This document shows positions 42,340-51,725 of a stretch of DNA of 64,000 nucleotides, in pieces. The notes below the pieces were generated by a model, which worked only from the letters and a program-made list of their open reading frames with translations, was not told the origin of the DNA and searched no databases. Each line of letters begins with the position of its first letter. The stretch's first letter is position 1. The stretch is taken from positions 164,913 to 228,912 of the forward strand of contig NZ_BDDE01000024.1 in NCBI RefSeq assembly GCF_008327685.1. The letters are read 5' to 3'. Both the position numbers and the translations under genes were made by a program. This DNA comes from Actinomadura sp. K4S16. GTDB lineage: Bacteria > Actinomycetota > Actinomycetes > Streptosporangiales > Streptosporangiaceae.

Positions 42340-43718
42340 CCGCCGCCGCGACCCGGCAGGTGTTCCGGCTGCCCGACCTCGGCGAGGGCCTGACCGAGGC
42401 CGAGATCATCGAATGGAAGGTCGCCGCGGGCGACACCGTCGAGGTCGACCAGGTCGTGGTGGAGGTCGAGACCGCCAAGGCCGCGGTGGAGGTGCCCGTC
42501 CCCTTCGCGGGGACCGTCCTGAAACTGCACGCGGAGGCGGGCGCGATCCTCGCGGTCGGCGAACCGCTCATCGAGGTCGGCCCGGCCGGCGCGGATTCCG
42601 ACGCGGGGTCCGGCACGGCGCCGGTCGCGGCCGTGCGCCCCGCCCCGGACCTCCACCCCGACGCGGCCCGGTACCGCGAGGAGGAGCAGGCCGGCTCCGG
42701 CAACGTCCTGATCGGCTACGGCACCGGGCACGGGCCCGGTCGGCGGGGACGCCGCCGCGCGGGCGGACCGAAGGCCCCGGCGGCGGCCGCCCCCGCGGCG
42801 GCTCCCGCGCCCGTGGCCCCGGCACCGCCTCCCCGCCCGGCGGAGGCCCCCCGCGTGATCTCCCCGCTCGTCCGCAGGATGGCGCGCGAGCACGGGCTCG
42901 ACCTCGCCGGCATCCCGGCCACCGGGCCCCAGGGCGTGATCCTGCGCCGCGACGTCGAGCAGGCCGTCGCCGCCGCCTCCGGGACGCCGGCGCCGGCCGA
43001 GGCGCCGGCGCCGGCCGCCCGTCCGATGCCCGAGCGCATCCCGCTTCGCGGGCTCCGCCGCGCGGTGGCCGACAAGCTCACCCGCAGCCGCAGCGAGATC
43101 CCGGACGCGACGACCTGGGTGGACGCCGACGCCACCGCCCTTGTCGAGGCCAAGGACGCGCTGCGGCGGACCCGCCCGGACGCCGGCATCGGGCTGCTGG
43201 CCATCCTGGCCCGCATCTGCCTGGCGGGCCTGGCGGAGTTCCCCGAGCTGAACTCCTCGGTCGACGCCGACCGGCAGGAGATCGTCCGGTACGGGCACGT
43301 CAACCTCGGCTTCGCCGCGCAGACCGAACGCGGCCTCGTCGTGCCGGTCGTCCGGGACGCGCACCTGATGACGACCGCGCAGCTCGCCGCGGAGCTGGCC
43401 CGGCTCACCGGCCTCGCGCGCTCGGGCGGCCTGCCGCCCGAGGCGCTGACCGGCGGCACGTTCACCCTCAACAACTACGGCGTCTTCGGCGTCGACGGCT
43501 CCACCCCGATCATCAACCACCCGGAGGCGGCGCTGCTCGGCGTCGGCCGGATCATCGACCGCCCCTGGGTGGTCGGCGGCGCGGTCGTGCCCCGCAAGAT
43601 CACCCAGCTCTCGCTGACGTTCGACCACCGGGTCTGCGACGGCGGCGCGGCGGGCGGGTTCCTGCGGTTCGTGGCCGACTGCGTGGAGAACCCCGCGGTC
43701 CTGCTCACGAACCTGTGA
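42336..43718 (+). CDS. bkdC: 2-oxoacid dehydrogenase dihydrolipoyl acyltransferase (E2)
   Basis: This 460-aa protein has one N-terminal lipoyl domain (lipoylation Lys48 in VETAKAAVE). A Gly/Ala/Pro linker leads to a peripheral subunit-binding domain (ISPLVRRMAREHGLDLAGI) and then a catalytic acyltransferase domain with His431 in FDHRVCDGG. No E3 (dihydrolipoamide dehydrogenase) gene follows, so a shared E3 elsewhere is expected. Confidence 0.92.
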   Translation: MTAAATRQVFRLPDLGEGLTEAEIIEWKVAAGDTVEVDQVVVEVETAKAAVEVPVPFAGTVLKLHAEAGAILAVGEPLIEVGPAGADSDAGSGTAPVAAVRPAPDLHPDAARYREEEQAGSGNVLIGYGTGHGPGRRGRRRAGGPKAPAAAAPAAAPAPVAPAPPPRPAEAPRVISPLVRRMAREHGLDLAGIPATGPQGVILRRDVEQAVAAASGTPAPAEAPAPAARPMPERIPLRGLRRAVADKLTRSRSEIPDATTWVDADATALVEAKDALRRTRPDAGIGLLAILARICLAGLAEFPELNSSVDADRQEIVRYGHVNLGFAAQTERGLVVPVVRDAHLMTTAQLAAELARLTGLARSGGLPPEALTGGTFTLNNYGVFGVDGSTPIINHPEAALLGVGRIIDRPWVVGGAVVPRKITQLSLTFDHRVCDGGAAGGFLRFVADCVENPAVLLTNL

Positions 43719-43741
43719 CGGCGGGCCCGTGACTGCGGCGG

Positions 43742-44743
43742 TCAGAGGCCCCGGACGGCGGCGACGGTGAACGGGATCTCCGGGGTGCCGTCGCCGAGCG
43801 GGCCGCCCTTGTCGAACTGCGAGCGGACGACGTAGAGCGTCCCGTCGCGGCGGACGAGCGTCGTCGGGAGCTGGAGGGACGGGTCCGCCAGCGTGCGCTC
43901 GAGGCGGGCCCTCGTCCCGTCCCGCGCGACGCGCCAGCGGGTGAGGACGTTGTCGACGTTGTTGGCCGTCCAGAGGCGCCCGTACTGGAGTTCGAGGCCG
44001 TCGGCGTTGTGCATGTCGCCGCCGCTCAGCGCGACCTTGCGGACGGCGCCGGTCGCCGGGTCCAGCCGGTAGAGGTCGCCGCCGAGCATGTCGTCGGTCA
44101 GCAGGAACCGGCCCGCGGGGTCGGCGACGATCCCGTTCAGCGTGAAGTCGGTCGGCTTGTGCGGCTCCAGGACGCCGCTCAGGTCGAAGGCCGGCGCGAG
44201 CGTGCCGGTCCCTCCCCTGGCGGCGTCCAGGTCGTGCGGCGTGACCCGGTAGACGACGGCACGGGTGCTGTCGGTCAGGTAGACGGCGCCGTCCGGGGCG
44301 ACGGCGAGGTCGTTGACGAACCGGGCGCCGTCGCCGGGAACGACGAACCGCGCCAGCAGGGCGCGGCTCCGTGCGTCGTAGACCGCGACGCCGGACGTGG
44401 AGTCGATGACCCACAGCCGTCCCGCGAAGTCGACCTTCAACCCGTTCGCGGTGCGGCGGCCGTCCGCCCCCGCGGGCAGGAACACCTCCGCCGTCCGGTG
44501 CCCCGGACGCATCCGGTAGACGGTGCCGTCGGCGAAGGACCCGGCGTACATCGCGCCGCCGCGCGGGTCGGCGGCGATGCCCTCGGGGTACACGCGGTCG
44601 CCCGGCAGGACGTAGGCGGTGGAGATCCGCGCGGCGGCCGCCCGCGCGGCGGCGGCGGGCGGGGCGGCGGCCAGGGACGCGGGCAGCACCGCGACGGCGA
44701 GCGCCGCGGCCGCGGCCGCGGTGGTGCGCTGGATGCGCGTCAT
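43742..44743 (-). CDS. Secreted SMP-30/gluconolactonase-like beta-propeller
   Basis: This 333-aa exported protein has an Ala-rich signal peptide (residues 1-34) and then a six-bladed propeller of the SMP-30/strictosidine-synthase-like group. Recurrent blades include YPEGIAADPRGGAMYAGSF, TANGLKVDFAGRLWVID and NDLAVAPDGAVYLTD. The metal-binding Asn/Asp positions are present, but the substrate is unknown. It is divergent from a MarR gene, with repeated GTTAG elements in between, so MarR control is likely. Confidence 0.8.
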   Translation of the reverse strand: MTRIQRTTAAAAAALAVAVLPASLAAAPPAAAARAAAARISTAYVLPGDRVYPEGIAADPRGGAMYAGSFADGTVYRMRPGHRTAEVFLPAGADGRRTANGLKVDFAGRLWVIDSTSGVAVYDARSRALLARFVVPGDGARFVNDLAVAPDGAVYLTDSTRAVVYRVTPHDLDAARGGTGTLAPAFDLSGVLEPHKPTDFTLNGIVADPAGRFLLTDDMLGGDLYRLDPATGAVRKVALSGGDMHNADGLELQYGRLWTANNVDNVLTRWRVARDGTRARLERTLADPSLQLPTTLVRRDGTLYVVRSQFDKGGPLGDGTPEIPFTVAAVRGL

Positions 44744-44758
44744 TGTTTCTCCGTTCGA

Positions 44759-44801
44759 GTTAGCTCGTTAGGACGCGTACATACGATAGTTAGAACCCTA
44801 A
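44759..44801. promoter_or_regulatory. Repeated GTTAG elements, candidate MarR operator
   Basis: GTTAG occurs at 44759, 44767 and 44789, and an inverted CTAA at 44798, within the AT-rich divergent promoter between the SMP-30-like and MarR genes. Confidence 0.35.
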
Positions 44802-44843
44802 TGCTCGTCAACGGTCTTCTGTCGGAAGGCTGAACAGGCTCGA

Positions 44844-44849
44844 TACCAT
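44844..44849 (+). promoter_or_regulatory. -10 box of a leaderless marR transcript
   Basis: TACCAT ends 6 nt before the ATG at 44856; no ribosome site is seen. Confidence 0.4.
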
Positions 44850-44855
44850 GCGGGC

Positions 44856-45308
44856 ATGACCTCGTTGCCCGTCCCGGAGCGGCTCGGCTCCCACCTCAAG
44901 CGCGCGGAGCAGGCGCTCAACGGCGCCAAGCAGGCGGCGATCAAGCCGAGCGGGCTCACGGTCCCCCAGTACGCGGCCCTGCTCCACCTCGCCGACAACC
45001 CGGGCATGTCGGCCGCCGCGCTGGCCAGGGCGTGCGCGGTCACCCCGCCGACGATGAACACCGTCCTGAAGAACCTCCAGGAGCGCGGGCTGATCGAGCG
45101 GACCCCGCACGAGTGGCACCGCAACATCCTGGAGACGCGGCTCACCGCCGAGGGCGCGGCGGTCCTGGAGAGGGCCGACGTCCGCGCGGTCAAGGTCGAG
45201 CGGGGGCTCGCCGCCGAGTTCACCGAGGCCGAGCGGGCGACGCTGATCGAACTGCTCGGCCGGTGCGTCGGCTTCCTGGAAGCCGCCCGGTCCACCCCCG
45301 GCGGCTGA
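44856..45308 (+). CDS. MarR-family transcriptional regulator
   Basis: This 150-aa winged-helix regulator includes LTVPQYAALLHLAD, the recognition region ACAVTPPTMNTVLKNLQERGLIERTPHEWHRNILE and a terminal dimerisation helix. MarR proteins repress adjacent genes until a small ligand binds. The divergent SMP-30-like gene is the probable target. The Arg/His in the wing (HEWHRN) is unusual but the fold is intact. Confidence 0.9.
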   Translation: MTSLPVPERLGSHLKRAEQALNGAKQAAIKPSGLTVPQYAALLHLADNPGMSAAALARACAVTPPTMNTVLKNLQERGLIERTPHEWHRNILETRLTAEGAAVLERADVRAVKVERGLAAEFTEAERATLIELLGRCVGFLEAARSTPGG

Positions 45309-45355
45309 GACACTCGCTACGGAACGGGACGAATGCCACGAGCACCGGAGGAGCC

Positions 45356-45724
45356 ATGGGAGACGGGGTCGAGCACGACAGGTCGGGGCAGCTCAAGCAG
45401 ATCGAGAGCGGGCTGCTGCCCGGCGAGCAGATCATCGCCGTCTACGACGCCGTCGGCACGGGCACCGGGTTCATCGGGCTCACCGACCGCCGGGTGATCG
45501 TCCAGGACCGCAGCTTCGCCGGCAAGAAGTACGCGATCACCAGCATCCCCTACTCCAGGATCACCTCGGTGAGCGTGGTCAGCAACAAGTCGTGGGCCGG
45601 GTCCTACTTCTCCACCGGCTCGATCGCGATCAACGTCGGCACCCACACCTACGAGGTCGAGTTCCGCGGCGCCGACAAGAGCCACCACGTGCACAACGTG
45701 ATCCTGCAGTACATCTCCGGCTGA
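45356..45724 (+). CDS. PH domain-containing protein
   Basis: This 122-aa protein is essentially a single bacterial PH-like domain: LLPGEQIIAVYDAVGTGTGFIGLTDRRVIVQD, SIPYSRITSVSVV and a terminal amphipathic helix (HHVHNVILQYIS). There is no signal peptide or membrane span. Related proteins are small and of unknown function. GGAGGAG precedes the ATG. It converges on sbcC. Confidence 0.82.
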   Translation: MGDGVEHDRSGQLKQIESGLLPGEQIIAVYDAVGTGTGFIGLTDRRVIVQDRSFAGKKYAITSIPYSRITSVSVVSNKSWAGSYFSTGSIAINVGTHTYEVEFRGADKSHHVHNVILQYISG

Positions 45725-45746
45725 CCGGCTCCGACCGGCGCCCGCG

Positions 45747-48700
45747 TCAGACGACGACCGCGGCGGTGGAGCCGGCGCGGTCCTTGGTGACGCGGAGCTG
45801 GGCGGGGATGCGGGCGCGCAGCTCGGCGACGTGGCTGACGATGCCGACCGCGCGGCCGCCGTCGCGCAGGCCGTCGAGGACGTCCATGACCTCGTCGAGG
45901 GTCTCCTCGTCGAGCGTGCCGAACCCCTCGTCGACGAACAGGGTGCCGATCTCGGTGCCGCCCGCCTCGGCGGTGACGACGTCGGCGAGCCCGAGCGCCA
46001 GCGCCAGCGAGCTGATGAACGACTCGCCGCCCGACAGGGTCACCGGGTCGCGCTCCAGGCCCGTCCAGGAGTCGGCGACGCGCAGGCCGAGGCCCCCGGC
46101 GCCCTTGGAGCGGTCGCCCGCAGCCTTGTCGGTGGTGTGGACGAGGGCGTAGCGGCCCCCGGACATGCGGTGCAGCCGCTCGTTCGCGGCGGCGACGACC
46201 TGTTCGAGGCGGGCGGCCAGCACGTACGCCGACAGCGAAATGGAGTGCCGGTTCGCCGCGTGCTTGCCCGAGGCGAGGCCCGCGAGCCGCTCGGCGACCT
46301 CGTGGCGCGCGGCGGCGGGGCGCCACTCGCCGACGGCGGCGGCGAGCTCCATGCGCAGCTCCGCGAGGCGCTCGCAGCGGTGCCGCGCGCGGTCGGCCGC
46401 GTTCGCGGCCCCGGTGTGCGCCGCGTCGGCCGCGGCGACCGCCGCCTCCAGGGCGGGCAGGTCGGGGGCGGGCGCGGCGGCGGCCGCGACCAGCTCCGGG
46501 TCGGCGAGCAGGGCGCGGACCTCGGCCTCCTCGTCGTCGAGCTTGCGGACCCTGTCGCGCAGGACGCCCTGGTCCTCGTCGGAGAGCGCGGCTTCGAGGA
46601 CCTCCTCCGGCGTGCGGAACCCCTGCTCCGCAGCCTCCTGCCCCGCCTTCGCGCGGGCGGCGGCCAGCTCCTCGTCGGCGCGCCCGTGCGCGCGGACCGC
46701 CTCGACGGCCGCGGCGAGCGCGTCGGCCTCCTCGCCGAGCCTGGCGATGCGGGCCTCCAGCGTCGGGTCGCCGCCGCGCGCCTCGTCCAGCTCGGCGGCG
46801 AGCCTGGCCTGCTCGGCGGCCAGCTCCCGGTCGTGGATGCGGTTCTCGGTGAGGGCCCGGCCGGTCTCCTCCTGCGCGGTGCGGACACGGTCGAGCTCCT
46901 GCTCGTGCCGGTGCAGCTCCGCCTCCAGGCGTTCGGCCTCGGCCGCGCGGGCCTCCGCCGCCGCCAGCGCCGCCTGCGCCTCGGCGAGCTCGGCCGCGAG
47001 GGCGTCCGCGTCCGCCTCGCCGGCGATCTCCAGCAGCTTGTCGCGCTCGGTGCGCAGCTCCCCGACCGCGGTCGCGGCCTGCTCCCGGACGTCCTGGGCG
47101 CCGTCGGCCTCGGCCTGCGCCTCCTCCACCTGCTCCTCGGTCGGGATGATCGCGAGCGAGGTGACCGGGGCCGGGTGCTCGGTGGAGCCGCAGACCCGGC
47201 AGGGCTCGCCGTCCACCAGCTCCTCGGCGAGGACGGCGGCCATGCCGTCGAGCCGCGCCTGGCGGAGGTCGAGGACGCGCTGGCGGGCGTCCTGGGCGGC
47301 GTCGACCGCCGTCCGGTACCCGGCCTCCGCCTCGGCGAGCCGGTGCTCCACCTGGTCGCGGCGCTGCGCCGCGTCGAGGCGGCGCCCGGCGTCCTGGACG
47401 GCGGCCGCGGCGCCGGAGCGCCCGGCGGCGGCGAGCCGGGCCTCGTCCAGCTCGGCGCGGCGCCCCTCCACGAGCGCGGGCAGTTCGGCGAGGGCGGCGC
47501 GGATCCGCGCGTCCTCGGGCTCCAGCCGCCGCAGCTCCCCGGCCAGCGCCTCGCGGTCGCGGCCGATCTGGCGGAGGCGGGCGGCGGCGGCACGGCGGCC
47601 CTCCAGCGCGGCGACCTCGTCGCGGCGCTGGCGCTCGGCCTTGGCGAGGACGTCCTGCGGCGCCTTCGGCGGCAGCAGCGCCGCGACCCGGGAGCGGGTC
47701 TCCTCGGCCCAGCGCCGGGCGCGGGCCGCCTCCCCGTGCCGGGCCTGGACGTCCCTGACCAGCGGGACGACCCGGTCGGCGCGGGCGGCGGCGTCGAGCC
47801 GCGAGGCCAGCCGCGACTTCTCCTCCGCACGCTGGGCCAGGGCGTCGCGCCTGGCGAGCGCGTCGGCGTGGCGGCGCCGCCGGTCGGCGAGCGCCCTCGC
47901 CTCCTCCAGCGCCGCGCGCGCCGCGTGCGCGGCGGCGGCGACGCCCGCGCGCAGTTCCTCGACGACCGCGCGGACGTCCTCCTGGCCGCCCGCCAGCTCG
48001 GCGGCCCACGCGGGCAGCGCCTCCACCTCGGCGAACGGCTCGACCACGGGCTCCCCGCGGCGGGGCGCCGGGACGGCCGGACGGGGCCCGCGCGGCGACG
48101 CGGCGCCGGTCGTCTCGCAGATCCGGTCGGCGATCGAGACTGCGCGCGCCCCGAGCTCGGCGGCCTCCCGGCCGGTCGCGGCGCGCCGGTCGGCGAGCCA
48201 CTTCTCGACCTGGGCGAACACCTCGGCGGCGAACAGCCGCTCCAGCACCTTGCGGCGCTCCTCGGCGCCGGCGCGCAGGAACCCGGCGAACTCCCCCTGC
48301 GGCAGCATCGCCACCTGGCAGAACTGGACCGCGGTCATTCCGAGCATCCCCGACACGAGGTCGCCCGCCTCGTCGATCCGGGTGCTGAGACCCACCCACG
48401 CGCCGTGCTCGAACTCCTCCAGGATCACCTTGGCGTGCTCGGTCGTCGTCCCGGACCCGCGCAGCTTGGGGCGCTCCCAGGCGGGCGAGCGCGTGATGCG
48501 CATGCGGCGGCCCCGGATGGTCGTCTCCAGCACCACGCGCGGCCCGGCGCCGGGCGGCGCGTGGTCGCTGCGCAGTCCCTTGACCGCGTTGCGGACGCCG
48601 GGGACCTGGCCGTAGAGCGCGAAGCAGACCGCGTCGAGGATGCTCGTCTTGCCCGCGCCCGTCCGGCCCTGGATGAGGAACAGCCCGGCGTCGGACAGCG

Positions 48701-48770
48701 CGTCGAAGTCGATGACCTCCGTCCCCGAGAAGGGCCCGAACGCCGCGATCTCCAGCCGGTGCAGCCTCAC
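45747..48770 (-). CDS. sbcC: SbcC exonuclease ATPase subunit
   Basis: This 1007-aa Rad50-type ATPase has Walker A GRTGAGKTS near residue 38. Long coiled coils flank the zinc hook C524-R-V-C527. The C-terminal signature LSGGESF and Walker B (LFVDEGFGTLD) are intact. With SbcD it forms a nuclease that opens hairpins and blocked ends. The GTG start overlaps the sbcD stop by GTGA (48767-48770). Confidence 0.95.
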   Translation of the reverse strand: MRLHRLEIAAFGPFSGTEVIDFDALSDAGLFLIQGRTGAGKTSILDAVCFALYGQVPGVRNAVKGLRSDHAPPGAGPRVVLETTIRGRRMRITRSPAWERPKLRGSGTTTEHAKVILEEFEHGAWVGLSTRIDEAGDLVSGMLGMTAVQFCQVAMLPQGEFAGFLRAGAEERRKVLERLFAAEVFAQVEKWLADRRAATGREAAELGARAVSIADRICETTGAASPRGPRPAVPAPRRGEPVVEPFAEVEALPAWAAELAGGQEDVRAVVEELRAGVAAAAHAARAALEEARALADRRRRHADALARRDALAQRAEEKSRLASRLDAAARADRVVPLVRDVQARHGEAARARRWAEETRSRVAALLPPKAPQDVLAKAERQRRDEVAALEGRRAAAARLRQIGRDREALAGELRRLEPEDARIRAALAELPALVEGRRAELDEARLAAAGRSGAAAAVQDAGRRLDAAQRRDQVEHRLAEAEAGYRTAVDAAQDARQRVLDLRQARLDGMAAVLAEELVDGEPCRVCGSTEHPAPVTSLAIIPTEEQVEEAQAEADGAQDVREQAATAVGELRTERDKLLEIAGEADADALAAELAEAQAALAAAEARAAEAERLEAELHRHEQELDRVRTAQEETGRALTENRIHDRELAAEQARLAAELDEARGGDPTLEARIARLGEEADALAAAVEAVRAHGRADEELAAARAKAGQEAAEQGFRTPEEVLEAALSDEDQGVLRDRVRKLDDEEAEVRALLADPELVAAAAAPAPDLPALEAAVAAADAAHTGAANAADRARHRCERLAELRMELAAAVGEWRPAAARHEVAERLAGLASGKHAANRHSISLSAYVLAARLEQVVAAANERLHRMSGGRYALVHTTDKAAGDRSKGAGGLGLRVADSWTGLERDPVTLSGGESFISSLALALGLADVVTAEAGGTEIGTLFVDEGFGTLDEETLDEVMDVLDGLRDGGRAVGIVSHVAELRARIPAQLRVTKDRAGSTAAVVV

Positions 48771-49894
48771 GCCATGGCCTCCTTCCGGCGGCACGCCTCG
48801 AAGGCCTCGTGCAGAAGCGCGCGCTCGGCGTCGGTGGCGGGCCCGTCGGTGACCTCGGCGACGAAGTCGCCCGCGACGTCGAGGGCGGAGCGCTCGCGGA
48901 CGCGGCCCGACCACGTGCGGGCGCCGTCCGCGCCGCCGCCCTCGGGCTCGAAGCCGAGGACGAGCGTGTGCGGGAACCGGCGGCGCAGCCGCTCCATCGC
49001 GGCGGACGGGCGGCGCTCGTCGGTCAGCGTGACCTGGAGCCAGCGGTCTTCGAGCTCGTCGTAGGACGGGTCGGTGAGCAGGTCGTCGAGGCGGCCCCGA
49101 ACCCGGGCGAGGCGACGCGGGACGGGCGCCTCCACGAACTCCGCGGCGACGCCGTCCGCGCGCAGGTCGACCAGCCAGGAGCCCTTGACGTGCTTCTCCT
49201 CGGAGAACGAGTACGCCAGCGGGGAGCCCGAGTAGCGGACGCGGTCGGTGATGCTCCAGCGGCCGTGCAGGTGGCCGAGCGCCGCGTAGTCGACGCCGTC
49301 GAACACCGACGCCGACACCTGCGAGGACCCGCCGACGGAGATGTCGCGCTCGCTCTCGCTGGACTCGCCGCCGGTGACGAACGCGTGCGCGAGCACGACC
49401 GAGAGCTCGTCGCGGCGCGCGGCGTCGGCGCGGACGCGGCGCATCGCCTCGGTGAGCGCGGCGGCGTGGCTGCGCTCGTCCAGCTCCCACGGGTGGCGGA
49501 CGAGCTCGGGCTCCAGGTAGGGGATGCCGTAGATCGCGGCGTCGCCCACGACGACGGGCTCCCCCACGGTCGCGAATTCGGTGCGGACGTGCACGCCGGC
49601 GGCGTCCATCAGCCCCGACCCGAAGCCGAGGCGGCGCGCGGAGTCGTGGTTGCCCGCGATGACGACGACCCGGGTGCGGTCGGCGAGCCGCTTCAGGGCC
49701 TCGTCGCACAGCCGGACGGCGTCGACGGCGGGCAGGGCCCGGTCGTAGACGTCCCCGGAGACCAGCACGCACTCGACCCGCTCCGCCTCGACGGTCTCGA
49801 CCAGGTGGTCGACGAACGCCGCCTGTGCGGCCAGCAGGTCCTCGCGGTGGAACGATCTGCCGAGATGCCAGTCGGAGGTGTGCAGGATTCGCAT
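48767..49894 (-). CDS. sbcD: SbcD exonuclease nuclease subunit
   Basis: This 375-aa Mre11-type calcineurin-like phosphoesterase has motifs in order: HTSDWHLGR, SGDVYDR, GNHDS, LAHAF and GHLHG, supplying the two-metal site. The C-terminal capping region binds SbcC. It is first in the sbcDC operon. Confidence 0.95.
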   Translation of the reverse strand: MRILHTSDWHLGRSFHREDLLAAQAAFVDHLVETVEAERVECVLVSGDVYDRALPAVDAVRLCDEALKRLADRTRVVVIAGNHDSARRLGFGSGLMDAAGVHVRTEFATVGEPVVVGDAAIYGIPYLEPELVRHPWELDERSHAAALTEAMRRVRADAARRDELSVVLAHAFVTGGESSESERDISVGGSSQVSASVFDGVDYAALGHLHGRWSITDRVRYSGSPLAYSFSEEKHVKGSWLVDLRADGVAAEFVEAPVPRRLARVRGRLDDLLTDPSYDELEDRWLQVTLTDERRPSAAMERLRRRFPHTLVLGFEPEGGGADGARTWSGRVRERSALDVAGDFVAEVTDGPATDAERALLHEAFEACRRKEAMA

Positions 49895-49999
49895 GTCGCA
49901 GCAACCATAGGCACCCCCTCCGACACATCCGGCGCAGAAACGCCGAGTCGCCTCAAACGATCTCCGCGGGCGGTGGCGCCCGCGGGCGCGGCGCTCCCG

Positions 50000-50005
50000 T
50001 AGGGT
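50000..50005 (+). promoter_or_regulatory. -10 box of a leaderless transcript
   Basis: TAGGGT ends 6 nt before the GTG start at 50012, with no ribosome site. Confidence 0.45.
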
Positions 50006-50011
50006 GGCGGC

Positions 50012-50698
50012 GTGAGCGAGCGCCCCTACGTGCTGCTGAGCTGCGCGATGTCCGCCGACGGCTACATCGACGACGCGACTCCGGAGCGGCTGCGGCTGTC
50101 CAGCACGGCCGACTGGGACCGGGTCGACGCGGTGCGCGCCGGCTGCGACGCGATCCTCGTCGGCGCGGGGACCGTCCGGGCCGACGACCCGAAGCTGCTC
50201 GTGCGCTCCGCGGCGCGGCGGGAGCAGCGCGTCGCGCGCGGGCTGCCGGGCGACCTCACCAAGGTGACGCTGACCTGGAGCGGCGACCTCGACCCGGGCG
50301 CGAAGTTCTTCACCACGGGCGAGTCCCCGAAGCTCGTGTACGCCCCGACCGGCACCGCTCCGGAGCTCGCGGCCCGGCTGGGCGGCCTCGCCGATGTCGT
50401 GGACGCCGGCGACCCGCCCGCACTCAGCGCGGTGCTCGCCGACCTCGCGTCCCGGGGCGTCCGGCGGCTGATGGTCGAGGGCGGCGGCGGGATCCACACG
50501 CTGTTCCTCACCGCCGACGCGGTGGACGAGATCCAGCTCGTCGTGGCGCCGTTCTTCATCGGCGACCCGTCCGCGCCGCGCTTCGTCCGGTCCGGGGTGT
50601 TCCCGCAGTCGCCGGCCCGCCCGATGCGGCTGGCGGAGGCCACCCGCATCGGCGACCTCGCCCTGCTGCGCTACCTGATCGGAGGCGCGCGTGGATGA
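50012..50698 (+). CDS. RibD C-terminal/dihydrofolate-reductase-type reductase
   Basis: This 228-aa protein corresponds to the reductase half of RibD: LLSCAMSADGYID, VGAGTVRADDPKL, and VEGGGGIHTLFL, followed by DEIQLVVAPFFIG. NADPH-dependent reduction of a pyrimidine riboflavin precursor is the family reaction. The deaminase half is encoded separately just downstream, overlapping by 8 bp, so together they form a split, order-reversed RibD. Other riboflavin genes are not nearby, so a different natural-product or salvage role is possible. Confidence 0.82.
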   Translation: MSERPYVLLSCAMSADGYIDDATPERLRLSSTADWDRVDAVRAGCDAILVGAGTVRADDPKLLVRSAARREQRVARGLPGDLTKVTLTWSGDLDPGAKFFTTGESPKLVYAPTGTAPELAARLGGLADVVDAGDPPALSAVLADLASRGVRRLMVEGGGGIHTLFLTADAVDEIQLVVAPFFIGDPSAPRFVRSGVFPQSPARPMRLAEATRIGDLALLRYLIGGARG

Positions 50699-51119
50699 CC
50701 TCGGCTGGCTGGCGCTCGCCTGCGACCTCGCGGCGCTGTGCCCGCCCTCGCGCACCGCGTTCTCGGTGGGCGCGGTCATCGTCGGCGCGGACGGGCTGGA
50801 GATCGCGCGCGGCTTCTCCCGCGAGGACGACCCGCACGACCACGCGGAGGAGGCCGCGCTCGCCAGGACCGGCGGGGACCTCGCCGGCGCGACCGTCTAC
50901 AGCTCCCTCGAACCGTGCGGGCACCGCGCGTCGCGCCCCCGCACGTGCGCGGAGCTGATCGTCGCCTCGGGCGCCCGGCGCGTCGTGTTCGCCTGGCGCG
51001 AGCCGGCCCTGTTCGCCGCGGGCACGGGCGCGGAGATCCTGGAGGCCGCGGGCGTCGAGGCGGTCGAGCTGCCCGCGCTCGCCGAGCGCGCCCGCCGCCC
51101 GAACGCCCACCTGCTCTAG
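50691..51119 (+). CDS. Cytidine/deoxycytidylate-type deaminase (RibD N-terminal-like)
   Basis: This 142-aa zinc deaminase has HAEEAAL and SLEPCGHRASRPRTC, the H-A-E and P-C-x(n)-C zinc motifs of the RibD deaminase domain. GTG 50691 lies inside the preceding gene, giving an 8-bp overlap and strong coupling. It has the reverse order of fused RibD (deaminase first). Confidence 0.85.
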   Translation: MDDLGWLALACDLAALCPPSRTAFSVGAVIVGADGLEIARGFSREDDPHDHAEEAALARTGGDLAGATVYSSLEPCGHRASRPRTCAELIVASGARRVVFAWREPALFAAGTGAEILEAAGVEAVELPALAERARRPNAHLL

Positions 51120-51712
51120 GAGGGGTCGGGGTCGGCGTGCGGGACCCCCTTGAGCTCGTGGAAGCCGGGCACCCCGGCGACGAGGAGCGTCCCGTCCCAG
51201 AGCCGCCCGGCCTCCTCGCCGCGCGGGATCCGCGACAGGACCGGCCCGAAGAACGCGACCTCGCCGACCGCGACGACGGGCGTGCCGACGTGCGGGCCGA
51301 CCCGCGCGAGCCCCGCGGCCGTCGAGGCGCGGACCGCGGCGTCGTAGCGGTCCGACAGGGCCGCTTCGGCGAGGCCCGCGGACAGGCCCGCCTCGGCGAG
51401 CGCGTCGGGGATCGTCTGCGGCCCCGTCTCCTTCCGCTCGTGGACGCGGGAGCCGAACGCGGTGTAGAAGCGGCCCAGCGCCTCCTGCCCGGCCTGCTCC
51501 GCGACCGCCGCGCAGACCCGGGCGGGCAGCCACAGGTAGCCCTCGGGGTCGCTCTCGGGATCGTCGTCGCGGCCCTCGTTCAGCGCCGCCAGGCTCAGCA
51601 GGTGCCAGCGCGGCTCGACGGGCCGGGCCCGCGCGGCCTCCAGCAGCCACCGCGACGTGATCCAGGTGTACGGGCAGGCGGGGTCGAACCAGACGTCCGC
51701 GATCTCGGCCAT
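51116..51712 (-). CDS. DsbA-fold protein, mycothiol-dependent nitroreductase (Rv2466c) family
   Basis: This 198-aa thioredoxin-like protein has active-site segment DPACPYTWITSRWL and the cis-Pro loop GTPVVAV, as in Rv2466c. Rv2466c has CPWC; here the second Cys is Thr, so a monothiol mechanism with mycothiol is expected. The family reduces nitro compounds or disulfides under oxidative stress. The gene has a 24-bp perfect palindrome 14 bp upstream of its start, shared with the divergent aldehyde dehydrogenase. Its 3' end overlaps the deaminase gene by 4 bp. Confidence 0.82.
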   Translation of the reverse strand: MAEIADVWFDPACPYTWITSRWLLEAARARPVEPRWHLLSLAALNEGRDDDPESDPEGYLWLPARVCAAVAEQAGQEALGRFYTAFGSRVHERKETGPQTIPDALAEAGLSAGLAEAALSDRYDAAVRASTAAGLARVGPHVGTPVVAVGEVAFFGPVLSRIPRGEEAGRLWDGTLLVAGVPGFHELKGVPHADPDPS

Positions 51713-51725
51713 GGGCCCGTTCTAT

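Noticed and set aside
46165..48615. Serine/alanine/arginine-rich frame opposite sbcC
   Set aside because: It is an out-of-frame shadow of the coiled-coil gene, with no start signal or homology.
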